NCBI GenBank assembly: GCA_035461385.1
Contig: DATHVI010000005.1
Coordinates: 1 to 39,163 of the forward strand
Direction: 5' to 3'
DNA length: 39,163 nucleotides
Origin: DATHVI01 sp035461385
Lineage (GTDB): Bacteria > Actinomycetota > Thermoleophilia > Solirubrobacterales > 70-9
This document shows positions 1 through 9,081 of this stretch, in pieces. A model generated the notes under the pieces. The model saw nothing but the letters and a program-made list of their open reading frames with translations. It did not search any database and had not been told where the DNA came from. The first letter of the stretch is position 1. Each line of letters begins with the position of its first letter. The position numbers were made by a program, and so were the translations under genes.

Positions 1-1
1 C

Positions 2-836
<835 letters not shown>

Positions 837-844
<8 letters not shown>

Positions 845-2027
845 CGGCGCAGCGGCGCCGGCAGCGACCGAGCCCGACTGGCTGAGCTCGCGCCGCGAGA
901 GGGCGGCGGCGCTCGCCGGCGAGCTCGCGCTGCCGACGCAGAAGGACAAGGGCTGGGAGTTCACCGATCTCGCCGAGCTCGACCTCGACGGGTTCGCCCC
1001 CGCCGACGCCTCGGTGAGCGGGCTCGAGGCGACGAACGGCGCCGCGGGAGGAGCGGTGGTGCTGCCGCTCGCCGACGCCGCCGCGAAGCTTCCCGACCTG
1101 GTTCGCGACCGGCTCGGGTCGATCGTCCCGACCGCCGACCCGTTCGCCGCCCGCAACGAGGCGCGCTGGCGCGACGGGGTGCTCGTCTACGTGCCCTCCG
1201 GCGTCCGGCTCGAGCAGCCGGTCCAGCTTCGGATCGCCGGACCCGACGGCGCCGAGATCGCCTGGCGGACGCTGATCGTGCTCGGCGAGGGCGCCGAGGC
1301 GGAGGTCTGGGAACGCTACTCCTCCGAGGGCGAGGGCCTGTTCAACGGCGTCGTCGAGATCGCCGTCGGCCAGGCGGCGACGCTGCGCTACGTCTGCCAG
1401 CAGGAGCTCTCGGACCGCAGTTGGGTGTTCGCGACCCAGCGGGCCGAGGTCGAGCGCGACGCGAGCCTCGAGTGGGTCTCGCTCGGGTTCGGGTCGGGCC
1501 GCGGCAAGGTCCGGATGGAAACCAAGCTCGCCGGCCGTGGCTCGTCGGCGAAGGTGACCGGCGCCTACGCCGGCGACGGGACCCAGCACCTCGACTACGA
1601 CACGACCCAGGAGCACGCGGGGGAGGACACGGTCTCCGACCTCGCGTTCCGCGGGGTCCTCGCCGGGCAGGCGACCGCGGTCTGGCGGGGGATGATCCGG
1701 GTCGATCCCGGCGCCCAGCGCACCGACGCATTCCAGGAGAACCGCAACCTGCTGCTCTCCGAGCGCGCCCACGCCGATGCGATCCCCGGCCTCGAGATCG
1801 AGGCCGACGACGTCCGCTGCACCCACGCGGCGGCGGTCGCCCAGGTCGACCCCGAGCAGCTGTACTACCTCCGCGCCCACGGCGTCGACGAGGCCGAGGG
1901 CAAGCGGCTCGTCGTCGAGGGATTCCTCGGCGAGCTGGTCGAGCGTGCCGGCGAGGGACCGATCCGCGACGCGCTCGCGAGCGAGCTCGAGCGCCGGCTC
2001 GGCGAGCTGCTGGGCGAACGCGCCTAG
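837..2027 (+). CDS. sufD: Fe-S cluster assembly protein SufD
   Basis: This 396-residue protein is the SufB paralogue that pairs with it in the SufBCD scaffold. The start is a TTG at 837 inside the end of sufB, with GGAGGG about six bases before it. Residues 20-60 carry the family's N-terminal feature KGWEFTDLAELDLDGF, and the C-terminus has CTHAAAVAQVDPEQLYYLRA, matching the conserved histidine region of SufD. Length is normal. It is the last gene of the visible suf operon; transcription then meets a new promoter for the patatin gene. Naming relative to sufB rests on order and on the closer SufD-like N-terminus. Confidence 0.93.
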
Positions 2028-2065
2028 ATCGGCCGCGGGTCGGGGCAGAATCGCCCGATCGCGTC

Positions 2066-2071
2066 TAACGT
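2066..2071 (+). promoter_or_regulatory. -10 element (TAACGT) of the patatin gene
   Basis: TAACGT fits the actinobacterial TANNNT -10 pattern and lies six bases before the ATG at 2078, the spacing expected when transcription begins at the start codon (leaderless mRNA). There is no convincing Shine-Dalgarno sequence. Confidence 0.5.
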
Positions 2072-2077
2072 CACGGC

Positions 2078-3184
2078 ATGCCCGCGGCTGCGGACGAGCG
2101 CCGATTCTTTCCTCCTGCCTCGGCGCGGTTCCGGATCCTGTCGATCGACGGGGGCGGGATCCGCGGGCTGATCCCGGCGATGGTGCTCGCGCGGCTCGAG
2201 GAGCTCCTCAGGCAGCGGGCCGGGCCGTCGACGCTCGCCTCGGCCTTCGACCTGATCGCCGGGACCTCGACCGGGGGCCTGATCGCGCTCGGGCTCGCGA
2301 CCCCGCGCGACGGCCGACCGGCCGTCAGCGCCGCGGAGCTCGTCGAGATCTATCGGGGTCCCGACGCGCGCAGGATCTTCGCCCGCGAACCGCTCCGCCG
2401 CCTGCCGCTCGTCGGCTCGGCTATCGATCTCGTCAGGCCTCGCTACGGCGCCGCCGGGCTGCGCGCGGTGGTCGCCGAGCACCTCGGCGAGGCGACGCTC
2501 GCCGAGGCGCTGACCGAGGTGCTGATCACCGCCTACGACATGACCGATCGCGGAACGCGGTTCCTCGTCCGCTGGCGCCCCGAGTCGAGCGAGATTCGCG
2601 CCGTCGATGCCGCCGTCGCCACCGCCTCGGCCCCGACCTACTTCCCCGCCCACGAGCTCGGGGGCCGGGCTCTGATCGACGGGGGGGTGTTCGCCAGCGA
2701 CCCGACGATCGCGGCGATCGTCGAGGCGATGAAGCGGACCGAGGACGGCGCCGTCGGCCCCGACGACATCCTCGTCATCTCGCTGGGCACCGGCGACCAC
2801 CTGGTCGGCTACCAACCGGCGACCGTCTCGCGCTGGGGAGCGCTCGGCTGGATCCTGCCGAAGGGAAGCCGCCCGCCGCCGCTGCTCGACGCGATCCTCG
2901 ACGGCCAGTCGACGGCGACCAACCACTGGGCGCACATGCTGCTGAACCACGAGCCCGGCGCCGAAGTGCCGCCTCGCGGCGAGCTCGGCGCCGGGCCACG
3001 CTACTACCGCTTCCAGACCGCGCTCGGCGAGCCGATGGAGATCGACACCGTTCGCGAGCGCGATCTCGCTCGCCTCACCGAGCTCGGTGAGGCGCTGATC
3101 GCCGCCCGCGAGCCCGAGCTCGAGGCGCTTGCCGACGCGCTGGCGACCCGCGAGCAGGGTCGGCGCGCTCACCTCGAGGGTTGA
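2078..3184 (+). CDS. Patatin-like phospholipase
   Basis: A 368-residue serine lipid hydrolase of the patatin family, expected to cleave acyl esters of membrane phospholipids. The oxyanion loop DGGGIRG is at residues 24-30, the nucleophile motif GTSTGG gives Ser64, and the catalytic aspartate is D201 in DGGVFASDP. The dyad is therefore complete. There is no signal peptide, so it should act in the cytoplasm. The closest motif style is the plant-patatin/CapV type. No cyclic-nucleotide synthase or other defence gene is adjacent, so there is no support for a CBASS effector role. It appears monocistronic with its own promoter after the suf genes. Substrate cannot be told from sequence. Confidence 0.88.
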   Translation: MPAAADERRFFPPASARFRILSIDGGGIRGLIPAMVLARLEELLRQRAGPSTLASAFDLIAGTSTGGLIALGLATPRDGRPAVSAAELVEIYRGPDARRIFAREPLRRLPLVGSAIDLVRPRYGAAGLRAVVAEHLGEATLAEALTEVLITAYDMTDRGTRFLVRWRPESSEIRAVDAAVATASAPTYFPAHELGGRALIDGGVFASDPTIAAIVEAMKRTEDGAVGPDDILVISLGTGDHLVGYQPATVSRWGALGWILPKGSRPPPLLDAILDGQSTATNHWAHMLLNHEPGAEVPPRGELGAGPRYYRFQTALGEPMEIDTVRERDLARLTELGEALIAAREPELEALADALATREQGRRAHLEG

Positions 3185-3263
3185 ACGCCGGTAGGTGGCG
3201 GAATATCGTGTCGATCATCGCGATGACCGCCTCCGCTCTGCCCCCCAGCGTTGCGAGTGCGTG

Positions 3264-5066
3264 ATGCCCTGGGGTCTGCCGCGCAGGGTCCCACGATCCG
3301 CCGAGCGCCACGGGCCTTTGGCGACCGTCGCGCTCGCGCTCGCGCTGTCGACGGCGACGGTCCTCTCGCCGGCGCCCGCGTACGCCGACACCTTCACCGT
3401 CAACCAGACTGCCGACAGTCACGACGCCCTCTCGGCGGATGAGCTCTGCGACTCGGACCTCGGCGCACCCGGGCGGCAGTGCACGCTGAGGGCGGCCGTC
3501 GAGCAGGCGAACTCGCTCGCCGGCGAGCACACGATCGAGCTGCCGGCCGGGACGTACGAGTACGACCTCGAAGGGCCGGACGTCACCGCGGCGCTGACCG
3601 TCCGTGGCGCCGGCGCCGCGAGGACGACGATCACCCACGCACCCAGCTCGGCGGGCGTGCGCCTGTTCACGGTGAACGGCAACGGCCCCGACCCGGACGG
3701 AGCGCTCGACCTCCGCGACGTCACGCTCACCGGCGCCAACAACGATTGCTGCCTGGAGTTCGGTGGCGCGATCGTCAACGAGGGAACGCTGATCGTGCGC
3801 CGATCGGTGATCGCCGGCAACCGGATCACGAACGGCGTCGGCGGGGCGATCTACAGCGGCGTCGGCCTCTCGCCGGGCACCGATCCTAGCCTCATCGTTC
3901 TCGACAGCACAATCGGCGATCCCGCCGGCGGCGAGGCGGCCAACCGGGCGAAGGACGGGGCCGGGATCTACAACGACGGCGGGGACCTCACCATCCGGCG
4001 ATCGGAGGTGGTCGGAAACCTGACCTTCTCCGCGTTCGTCTACAGCTTCCCCGACCCTCCATCCGCGAGTGACCTCAACCGCGTCGGGGGCGGGCTCCGC
4101 AGCCTCGCCGGCAGCGACGATCGCACGCTGATCGCCGACAGCACGATCGCGGGCAACAGCTCGCACCGCGGCTCCGCGCTGTTCCTCACCGGCCCCGGCA
4201 CCCACCGCGTCGAGCGGACGACGATCAGTGGCAACACCGCGCGCGCGGGGACCGTGATCAGCTTCTCGCCGCTCGAGCTCGTGAACTCGACGGTGAGCGG
4301 AAACGTCGCCGAGGACATGGACGGCGCCACCGGCAACTTGTCGGGCGTCGGCTTCGACGGGGGCTCGGGCTCGACGATCTTCCACGTGACGTTCGCGGAC
4401 AACACCCCCGGCCCCGGGTTCGCCGCCGACGTTCGGACGTCCGTGGCCGGAGTGACCGCGAAGTCCTCGATCTTCGCCAGCCCCTCGAACCTGAGCTGCG
4501 AGGGCGGCTCGCCGCTCGAGTCGAACGGCTTCAACATCGAGCGACCGGGCAACAGCTGCGGCCTCGACCGTCGATCCGACAGGCCGGCGACCGACCCGCT
4601 GCTGTTGCCACTCGCCGACAATGGGGGACCGACGCTGACCCACGCCCTGCGACCGCGGTCTCCCGCCGTCGGTGCCGCCGACCGCGGCGACCATCCCGCC
4701 GCCGATCAGCGCGGGGCTCCGCGGGGCTTCGACGTCGGCGCCTACGAGCTCGTCCGCTGCGCCGGCGTGATCGTGAACCACGTCGGAACGCCGGGACGCG
4801 ACCGGATCGTCGGGACCGCGGGGCGCGACGGGATAGTCGGTCTCGCCGGCGCGGACGTGATCCGCTCGAAGGGCGGACGCGACGGCGTATGCGCCGGCGC
4901 CGGCAAGGACACCGTCGCCGGCGGGGGCGGGAAGAAGGACAAGCTCCTCGGACAGGCAGGGCGAGACGTCCTGCGCGGCGGATCGGGCCGCCGCGACCTC
5001 TGTCACGGTGGCCCCGGACGCGACCGGGCCGACCGCAGCTGCGAGCGGACCCGCGCCATCCCCTAG
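3264..5066 (+). CDS. Secreted right-handed beta-helix protein with CSLREA-type N-terminus
   Basis: About 600 residues. An N-terminal signal peptide (Arg-rich, then ALALALSTATVLSPAPAYA, cleavage before DTFTV) directs export. The mature start carries the CSLREA-type region (C-T-L-R-A-A-V-E-Q-A-N), followed by repeats typical of right-handed beta-helix surface proteins and a choice-of-anchor-Q-like end (ADNGGPTLTHAL). The last 90 residues are Gly/Asp-rich short repeats (GTPGRDRIVGTAGRD, GGGGKKDKL, GGSGRRDL) that resemble degenerate calcium-binding RTX repeats, with a few cysteines. I chose ATG 3264 because it sits directly before the signal peptide; GTG 3261 or the in-frame GTG 3195 are possible. 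Likely an extracellular or wall-associated protein of unknown ligand. Confidence 0.8.
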   Translation: MPWGLPRRVPRSAERHGPLATVALALALSTATVLSPAPAYADTFTVNQTADSHDALSADELCDSDLGAPGRQCTLRAAVEQANSLAGEHTIELPAGTYEYDLEGPDVTAALTVRGAGAARTTITHAPSSAGVRLFTVNGNGPDPDGALDLRDVTLTGANNDCCLEFGGAIVNEGTLIVRRSVIAGNRITNGVGGAIYSGVGLSPGTDPSLIVLDSTIGDPAGGEAANRAKDGAGIYNDGGDLTIRRSEVVGNLTFSAFVYSFPDPPSASDLNRVGGGLRSLAGSDDRTLIADSTIAGNSSHRGSALFLTGPGTHRVERTTISGNTARAGTVISFSPLELVNSTVSGNVAEDMDGATGNLSGVGFDGGSGSTIFHVTFADNTPGPGFAADVRTSVAGVTAKSSIFASPSNLSCEGGSPLESNGFNIERPGNSCGLDRRSDRPATDPLLLPLADNGGPTLTHALRPRSPAVGAADRGDHPAADQRGAPRGFDVGAYELVRCAGVIVNHVGTPGRDRIVGTAGRDGIVGLAGADVIRSKGGRDGVCAGAGKDTVAGGGGKKDKLLGQAGRDVLRGGSGRRDLCHGGPGRDRADRSCERTRAIP

Positions 5067-5097
5067 CGCGATCGCTGTCCGCGCGCCGGGCGGTCGC

Positions 5098-6000
5098 TCA
5101 GGCGTCCGCGACCGCGCGGCGGACCCGGGACCGGCGGCGGCGACGCTGGAGCGCGCGGGCGAGGACGCCGTAGCGCGGCGAGAGGAAGAGCGCGAGGACG
5201 AAGCAGCCGGAGGCGACGAGGCCCATCGCGCCGGCGATCGAGGCGTCGAGGGCGCGCGCTGACTCGTAGCCGCCGATCGCGGCGACCCAGCCGATCGCGA
5301 TCGTGAGCGCGATCAGCGGCAGCAGGCGCTGGGCGACCAGGTACGCGGCGACGGCGGGGACGATCAGCATCGTGACGACGAGAATCGCGCCGACCGACTC
5401 GAACGAGACGACCGCGGTGACCGCGACCGCGACGAGCAGCAGCCGCGAGACGAGCCGCGGCTGGAAGCCCGCGGTGCGCGCGAACTCGGGATCGAAGGTG
5501 GTCACCTTGAGCTCCTTCCACAGCAGCGCGAGCAACGCGAGGTTCGCGAGCGCGACCGCGCCGAGGAGCGGGATCGAGCGGGCGACCTCGACTCCCGCGA
5601 TCTCGACGGTGCGAAACGGCGCGAAGGCGATCTCACCGTAGACCGTCGCGTCGAGGTCGATGTGCGCGCCGCTGGCGAAGCTCGAGATCCCGATCACCCC
5701 GAGCGCGAACAGGGCCGGGAAGACGATCCCGATCGCGGCGTCGACCCGCACCAGCCCGGTCGAGCGGAGCGCGTCGACGGCGACGACGCAGATCGCCCCG
5801 AAGGCGGCGGCGCCGGCGATCACCGGCAGCGGGGCCCGGGTGGCGAAGAGGACGAAGACGAGCACGATCCCGGGCAGGACCGCGTGGGCGACCGCGTCCG
5901 ACATCAGCGCCTGGCGGCGGAGCACGAGCAGCGGACCGAGAAGACCGCAGGCCGTCGCGACCAGGCCCGCGGTGAGGACGATGACGAGCGAGTCGCTCAT
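5098..6000 (-). CDS. Metal ABC transporter permease (ABC-3 family), first importer
   Basis: A 300-residue integral membrane protein of the ZnuB/MntB/TroC family with about eight hydrophobic segments; the typical motif HAVLPGIVLVFVL follows QALMSDAVA. It forms the channel through which the metal delivered by the binding protein crosses the membrane. The ATG at 6000 overlaps the stop of the upstream permease in an ATGA. It is the last gene of a five-gene minus-strand operon: regulator, binding protein, ATPase, permease, permease. The metal is probably Mn, Fe or Zn; the DtxR-type regulator favours Mn or Fe. Confidence 0.9.
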   Translation of the reverse strand: MSDSLVIVLTAGLVATACGLLGPLLVLRRQALMSDAVAHAVLPGIVLVFVLFATRAPLPVIAGAAAFGAICVVAVDALRSTGLVRVDAAIGIVFPALFALGVIGISSFASGAHIDLDATVYGEIAFAPFRTVEIAGVEVARSIPLLGAVALANLALLALLWKELKVTTFDPEFARTAGFQPRLVSRLLLVAVAVTAVVSFESVGAILVVTMLIVPAVAAYLVAQRLLPLIALTIAIGWVAAIGGYESARALDASIAGAMGLVASGCFVLALFLSPRYGVLARALQRRRRRSRVRRAVADA

Positions 6001-7238
6001 CCCGCCCTCGCGAGCGTGAGCAGCTCGTCGGTGAGCTCGTCGCCGAGGCTCGCCCGCAGGTCGGCCGGGTTCGGCTCGCGGGCGTCGGGAAGCTCGAGCC
6101 GCCAGCCGTGCTCGAGCCACGCCGACCAGAGGTCACGGCGCTCGAGCACCGCGTGGGCGGCCGCGGCGCCGGCCTCGGAGAGGTGGATCCGCCCGTCGCC
6201 GTCGCGTTCGAGCATCCCGGCCCGGTCGAGGTCGGCGAGCGCGCGGCGAACCGCGGACGGCGAGTGCGCCCCGGCGAGGGCGAGCTCGTCGGCGGTCGGC
6301 GGAGGCCCGGCGTGAAGCGCCGTCTCGAGGTCGACCAGCGTTCCCTCGACCAGGGTCCGGCGGCGGTCGCGGATCAGCTTCCGCCACCGCCAGGCCAGCC
6401 CGCGCCCCGGCGCGAGCAGGACCGCGGCGATCACGGCTGCGGTTCCCACGAGGATGATCACCGGCCCCGTCGGCAGCTCGGCCGACTGCGAGATCAGCGC
6501 ACCCGTCGCTCCGACCGCGGCGCCGACGAGGCCGGCGACGACGAGCACCAGCGGCAGCCGCCCGACGAGCTGGCGGGCGACGACCGCGGGCACGATCAGC
6601 AGGCCGACCATCAGGATCGCGCCGACGGTGCGGATGCCGACGACCACGGCGACGACGAGGAGCGCCGTCATCGCGACCTCGAGCGCCCGGACCGGAAGCC
6701 CGACCGAGCCCGCGAACGCGGGGTCGAAGAGCGTCGTCTTCAGCGGCCGCCAAGCGATCGCCACGGCTGTCACGGTGAGCGCGCAGAGCGCCGCCATCAG
6801 CACCAGGTCGCGCTCGAGCAGCCCCGCCGCCTGCCCGAAGAGGTAGGTGTCGAGCCCGGCCTGGTTGGCGTTGTTGAAGTTCGCGAGGTAGGTGAGGAGG
6901 ACGATCCCGAGCGAGAAGAAGCCGGCGAGAACGACGCCGATCGCCGCGTCGGGCCGGATCCGCCCGGTGCGCTCGATCGCGACCATCAACAGCGCCCCGG
7001 CGAGGCAGGCGATCCCGGCGCCGACGGCGAGCGAGCTCGCGTCCTTGGCGCCGGTGACGATGAACGCGACCGCGACCCCCGGCAGCGCGGCGTGCGAGAG
7101 CGCGTCGCCGACCAGGCTCCGCTCGCGCAGGACGGCGAACGACCCCAGGACCCCGGCGGTGAGGCCGAGGATCACCGCCCCGATCAGGACGACCGAGTTG
7201 GTGTAGCTGAGCGGCAGCAGGTCGATCAGCCAGCCCAC
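5997..7238 (-). CDS. Metal ABC transporter permease with C-terminal winged-helix domain
   Basis: 413 residues, about 110 longer than a plain ABC-3 permease. Residues 1-290 are the permease (LLPLSYTNSVVLIGAVILGL, then SHAALPGVAVAFIV). The remainder, beginning near RTLVEGTLVDLETAL, is soluble and reads as a winged helix followed by a helical segment (LSEAGAAAAHAVLERRDLW), like the DNA-binding/dimerisation parts of DtxR-type repressors. Such fused permeases are known in MntB-like proteins. The GTG start at 7238 lies inside the end of the ATPase gene (13-base overlap), and the stop overlaps the next permease in ATGA. The role of the fused domain is unknown; it could sense metal at the cytoplasmic face. 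Confidence 0.88.
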   Translation of the reverse strand: MGWLIDLLPLSYTNSVVLIGAVILGLTAGVLGSFAVLRERSLVGDALSHAALPGVAVAFIVTGAKDASSLAVGAGIACLAGALLMVAIERTGRIRPDAAIGVVLAGFFSLGIVLLTYLANFNNANQAGLDTYLFGQAAGLLERDLVLMAALCALTVTAVAIAWRPLKTTLFDPAFAGSVGLPVRALEVAMTALLVVAVVVGIRTVGAILMVGLLIVPAVVARQLVGRLPLVLVVAGLVGAAVGATGALISQSAELPTGPVIILVGTAAVIAAVLLAPGRGLAWRWRKLIRDRRRTLVEGTLVDLETALHAGPPPTADELALAGAHSPSAVRRALADLDRAGMLERDGDGRIHLSEAGAAAAHAVLERRDLWSAWLEHGWRLELPDAREPNPADLRASLGDELTDELLTLARAG

Positions 7239-8014
7239 AGCTCCTCCTCGGCCTCGCCGGCGCCCTCGACCGCCGCCCCGTAGGCGCGGCGCAGGTTCGC
7301 TCGATCGAGGACCTCGGCCGCCGGCCCGCAGCCGATCGTGCGAACGTTGAGCAGCAGCGCCCAGTCGAACGCCGCCCGCGCGGTCGCGAGGTTGTGGTGG
7401 ACGACGACGATCGAGTCGCCGGCGTCGCGAAGCCGCGCGAGCAGCTCGAGCAGGCTCGCCTCGGTGCGGGCGTCGACGCCGGCGAAGGGCTCGTCGAGGA
7501 GCATCAGCGGCGCCCGCTCGGCGAGCGCGCGGGCGATGAACACCCGCTGGCGCTGGCCGCCCGAGAGGCTGCCGATCTGACGGCCGGCATAGGGCCCCAT
7601 CCCGACCCGGTCGAGGCACTCGTCGACGATCCCCCGCTCCGAGCGCGGGACGCGGCGAAACCAGCCGACCGACGCGTAGCGCCCCATCTCGACCACCTCG
7701 CGGACGGTGATCGGGAAGTCCCAGTCGATCGCGTCGCGCTGGGGGACGTAGGCGACCCGGTCGAGGGCGCTCCGCGCCGGGCGCCCGTCGATCAGCGACT
7801 GGCCCGCGTCGGCGGGGACGAGCCCGAGCGCCGCCCGCAGCAGGGTCGACTTGCCGGCCCCGTTGGGGCCGACGATCGCCGACAGCGCCCCGACCGGGAA
7901 CGTCGCGTCGACGTCCCAGAGCACCGGGCGGGCGTCGTAGGAGACGGTCAGCCGCCGCAGCTCGAGGGCAGCCGGCCGAGCGGCGAGGGCGGCCTCGGGG
8001 CTCGGCGCGCTCAC
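7226..8014 (-). CDS. Metal ABC transporter ATP-binding protein, first importer
   Basis: 262 residues. Walker A is GPNGAGKST at 49-57, the signature is LSGGQRQR at 150-157, and Walker B is MLLDEP at 171-176, so the ATPase is complete. It energises the two permeases encoded immediately downstream. The start is GTG 8014, preceded by GAGGTG at a suitable distance; this start overlaps the stop of an 18-codon frame carried by a 53-bp repeat, in a GTGA. Sequence around the Q-loop and the family-typical IDWDFPITVREVVEMGRY identify it as the Mn/Zn/Fe importer class rather than an amino-acid or sugar ATPase. Confidence 0.93.
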   Translation of the reverse strand: MSAPSPEAALAARPAALELRRLTVSYDARPVLWDVDATFPVGALSAIVGPNGAGKSTLLRAALGLVPADAGQSLIDGRPARSALDRVAYVPQRDAIDWDFPITVREVVEMGRYASVGWFRRVPRSERGIVDECLDRVGMGPYAGRQIGSLSGGQRQRVFIARALAERAPLMLLDEPFAGVDARTEASLLELLARLRDAGDSIVVVHHNLATARAAFDWALLLNVRTIGCGPAAEVLDRANLRRAYGAAVEGAGEAEEELWAG

Positions 8015-8067
8015 GGCAGCACCTCACGGCAGATGCTGGTATCGCGACATGAATGTCGCTCGCTCAC
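8011..8067 (-). CDS. Possible 18-residue leader peptide within the 53-bp repeat
   Basis: A GTG-started frame of 18 codons, peptide MSERHSCRDTSICREVLP, lies directly upstream of the ATPase gene. It has a strong ribosome site (GGGAGGTG, about five bases before the GTG) and its TGA overlaps the ATPase GTG. The neighbouring repeat copy encodes nearly the same peptide (SERHSCRESSICREVLK) and most base differences are synonymous or conservative. That pattern suggests translation, but a frame this short can arise by chance from a duplicated start region. If real, it would couple ribosome entry to the ATPase gene. Confidence 0.35.
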   Translation of the reverse strand: MSERHSCRDTSICREVLP

Positions 8068-8120
8068 TTGAGCACCTCCCGGCAGATGCTGCTCTCGCGA
8101 CATGAATGTCTCTCGCTTAC
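8015..8120 (-). repeat. Two tandem copies of a 53-bp repeat filling an operon gap
   Basis: Copy A is 8015-8067 and copy B is 8068-8120; they match at 45 of 53 positions and abut exactly. Together they occupy all but four bases of the gap between the binding-protein stop (8125) and the ATPase start (8014). Each copy holds an inverted repeat, CGACAT-TC-ATGTCG (plus-strand 8045-8058 in A; 8098-8111 with one arm base changed in B), and ends with a ribosome binding site and a GTG or GTA. The unit looks like a duplication of the ATPase translation-start region. Confidence 0.9.
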
Positions 8121-8124
8121 ACAC

Positions 8125-9081
8125 CTACAGCTCCGCGGCGATCGTCTCGAGGTTGAACCGGACCATCCCGACGTACGTGCCCTCCGGAGTTCCCTCCTCC
8201 CCCGCGGCGTCGGAGAACAGCTCGCCGCCGACCTCGACCTCGGCACCGCGTTCCCGCGCTGCGGCGACGACCGCATCGATCGTCTGCTGGGGCACGCTCG
8301 ACTCGATGAACACCGAGCGGACGCCGCGGTCGGCGATCAGGTCGGCGACTCGGTCGACGTCGGCGGTGGTCGCCTCGTCGACGGTCGAGATCCCCTGGAT
8401 CCCGACGACGTCGAGGCCGAACGCACGGCCGAGATAGCGAAAGGCGTCGTGCGAGGTCACGAGCACCCGGCGCCGCTCCGGGACCGCCGCGATCTGCTCG
8501 CGCCCGTAGTCCTCGAGCTCACGCATGTCGGCGAGCAGCCGCTCGGTGTTGGCGGCGTAGGTCGCCTCGCCGGCGGGATCGCTCTCGATCAGCTGGTCGC
8601 GGATCGCCTCGACCGCGTAGCGCCACAGGCTCGGGTCGAACCAGACGTGGGGGTCGAACTCCTCCTCGTCGGGCGCCCCGGCCGGCGGCGGTAGGAGGCG
8701 GCCGACCGGGATCGCCTCGGCGACCGCCACCGACGGCACCCGCTCGGCCATCTCGCCGAGCACCTCGGCCATCTTGCCCTCGAGGAAGTGGCCGTTGTAG
8801 AAGATCACGTCGGCGTCGCGCAGCGTCTCGACGTCCCCGGCGCTCGCCTTGTAGAGGTGGGGGTCGACCCCCGGCCCCATCAGCCCGGTGACCGAGACTC
8901 GCTCGCCACCGACCTCGCGCGCGGTGTCGGCGACGATGTTCGTCGTCGCGGCCACCTCGAGCACGGCCTCTCCCCCGCCCCCGCCTCCGGCGACGTCGCC
9001 GGCGGCGCCGCAGCCCGCAAGGCCGGCGGCGGCGATCGCCGCAATCGCCGCGACAGCCGACCGGACCCGCAGGCGGCTCAT
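8125..9081 (-). CDS. Metal ABC transporter substrate-binding lipoprotein, first importer
   Basis: 318 residues, a cluster A-I (TroA/ZnuA/MntC) binding protein anchored outside the membrane. The signal peptide ends in the lipobox LAGC with Cys24, followed by a glycine-rich linker. Metal-ligand regions are DPHLYKAS, DPHVWFDPSLW and TSHDAFRYLGRAFGLD, so the third site is histidine rather than the glutamate of PsaA-type Mn proteins; a fourth acidic ligand is expected near FIESSVPQQT. The ATG at 9081 overlaps the regulator's stop in ATGA. It hands metal to the two permeases downstream. Mn, Fe and Zn cannot be separated from sequence alone. Confidence 0.92.
   Translation of the reverse strand: MSRLRVRSAVAAIAAIAAAGLAGCGAAGDVAGGGGGGEAVLEVAATTNIVADTAREVGGERVSVTGLMGPGVDPHLYKASAGDVETLRDADVIFYNGHFLEGKMAEVLGEMAERVPSVAVAEAIPVGRLLPPPAGAPDEEEFDPHVWFDPSLWRYAVEAIRDQLIESDPAGEATYAANTERLLADMRELEDYGREQIAAVPERRRVLVTSHDAFRYLGRAFGLDVVGIQGISTVDEATTADVDRVADLIADRGVRSVFIESSVPQQTIDAVVAAARERGAEVEVGGELFSDAAGEEGTPEGTYVGMVRFNLETIAAEL

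Noticed and set aside
2078..3184. Patatin phospholipase as a CBASS (CapV-like) antiphage effector
   Set aside because: The motifs are compatible, but no cyclic-nucleotide synthase, TPR, E1/E2 or other defence gene is adjacent, so a housekeeping or unknown lipid role is the simpler reading.
3075..5006. 643-codon minus-strand frame opposite the beta-helix gene
   Set aside because: The plus-strand gene has a signal peptide and family domains; the minus frame is low-complexity Arg/Gly/Ala/Val with no domain.
8045..8111. CGACAT-TC-ATGTCG palindromes as CRISPR or transposon ends
   Set aside because: Only two copies at a 53-bp period, imperfect in one, inside an operon gap; no spacer diversity, cas genes or transposase.
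8064..8276. 70-codon frame ending in the 53-bp repeat
   Set aside because: Most of it is the antisense-independent out-of-frame reading of the binding-protein gene; only the last 18 codons, in the repeat, are of interest and lack their own start in that copy.
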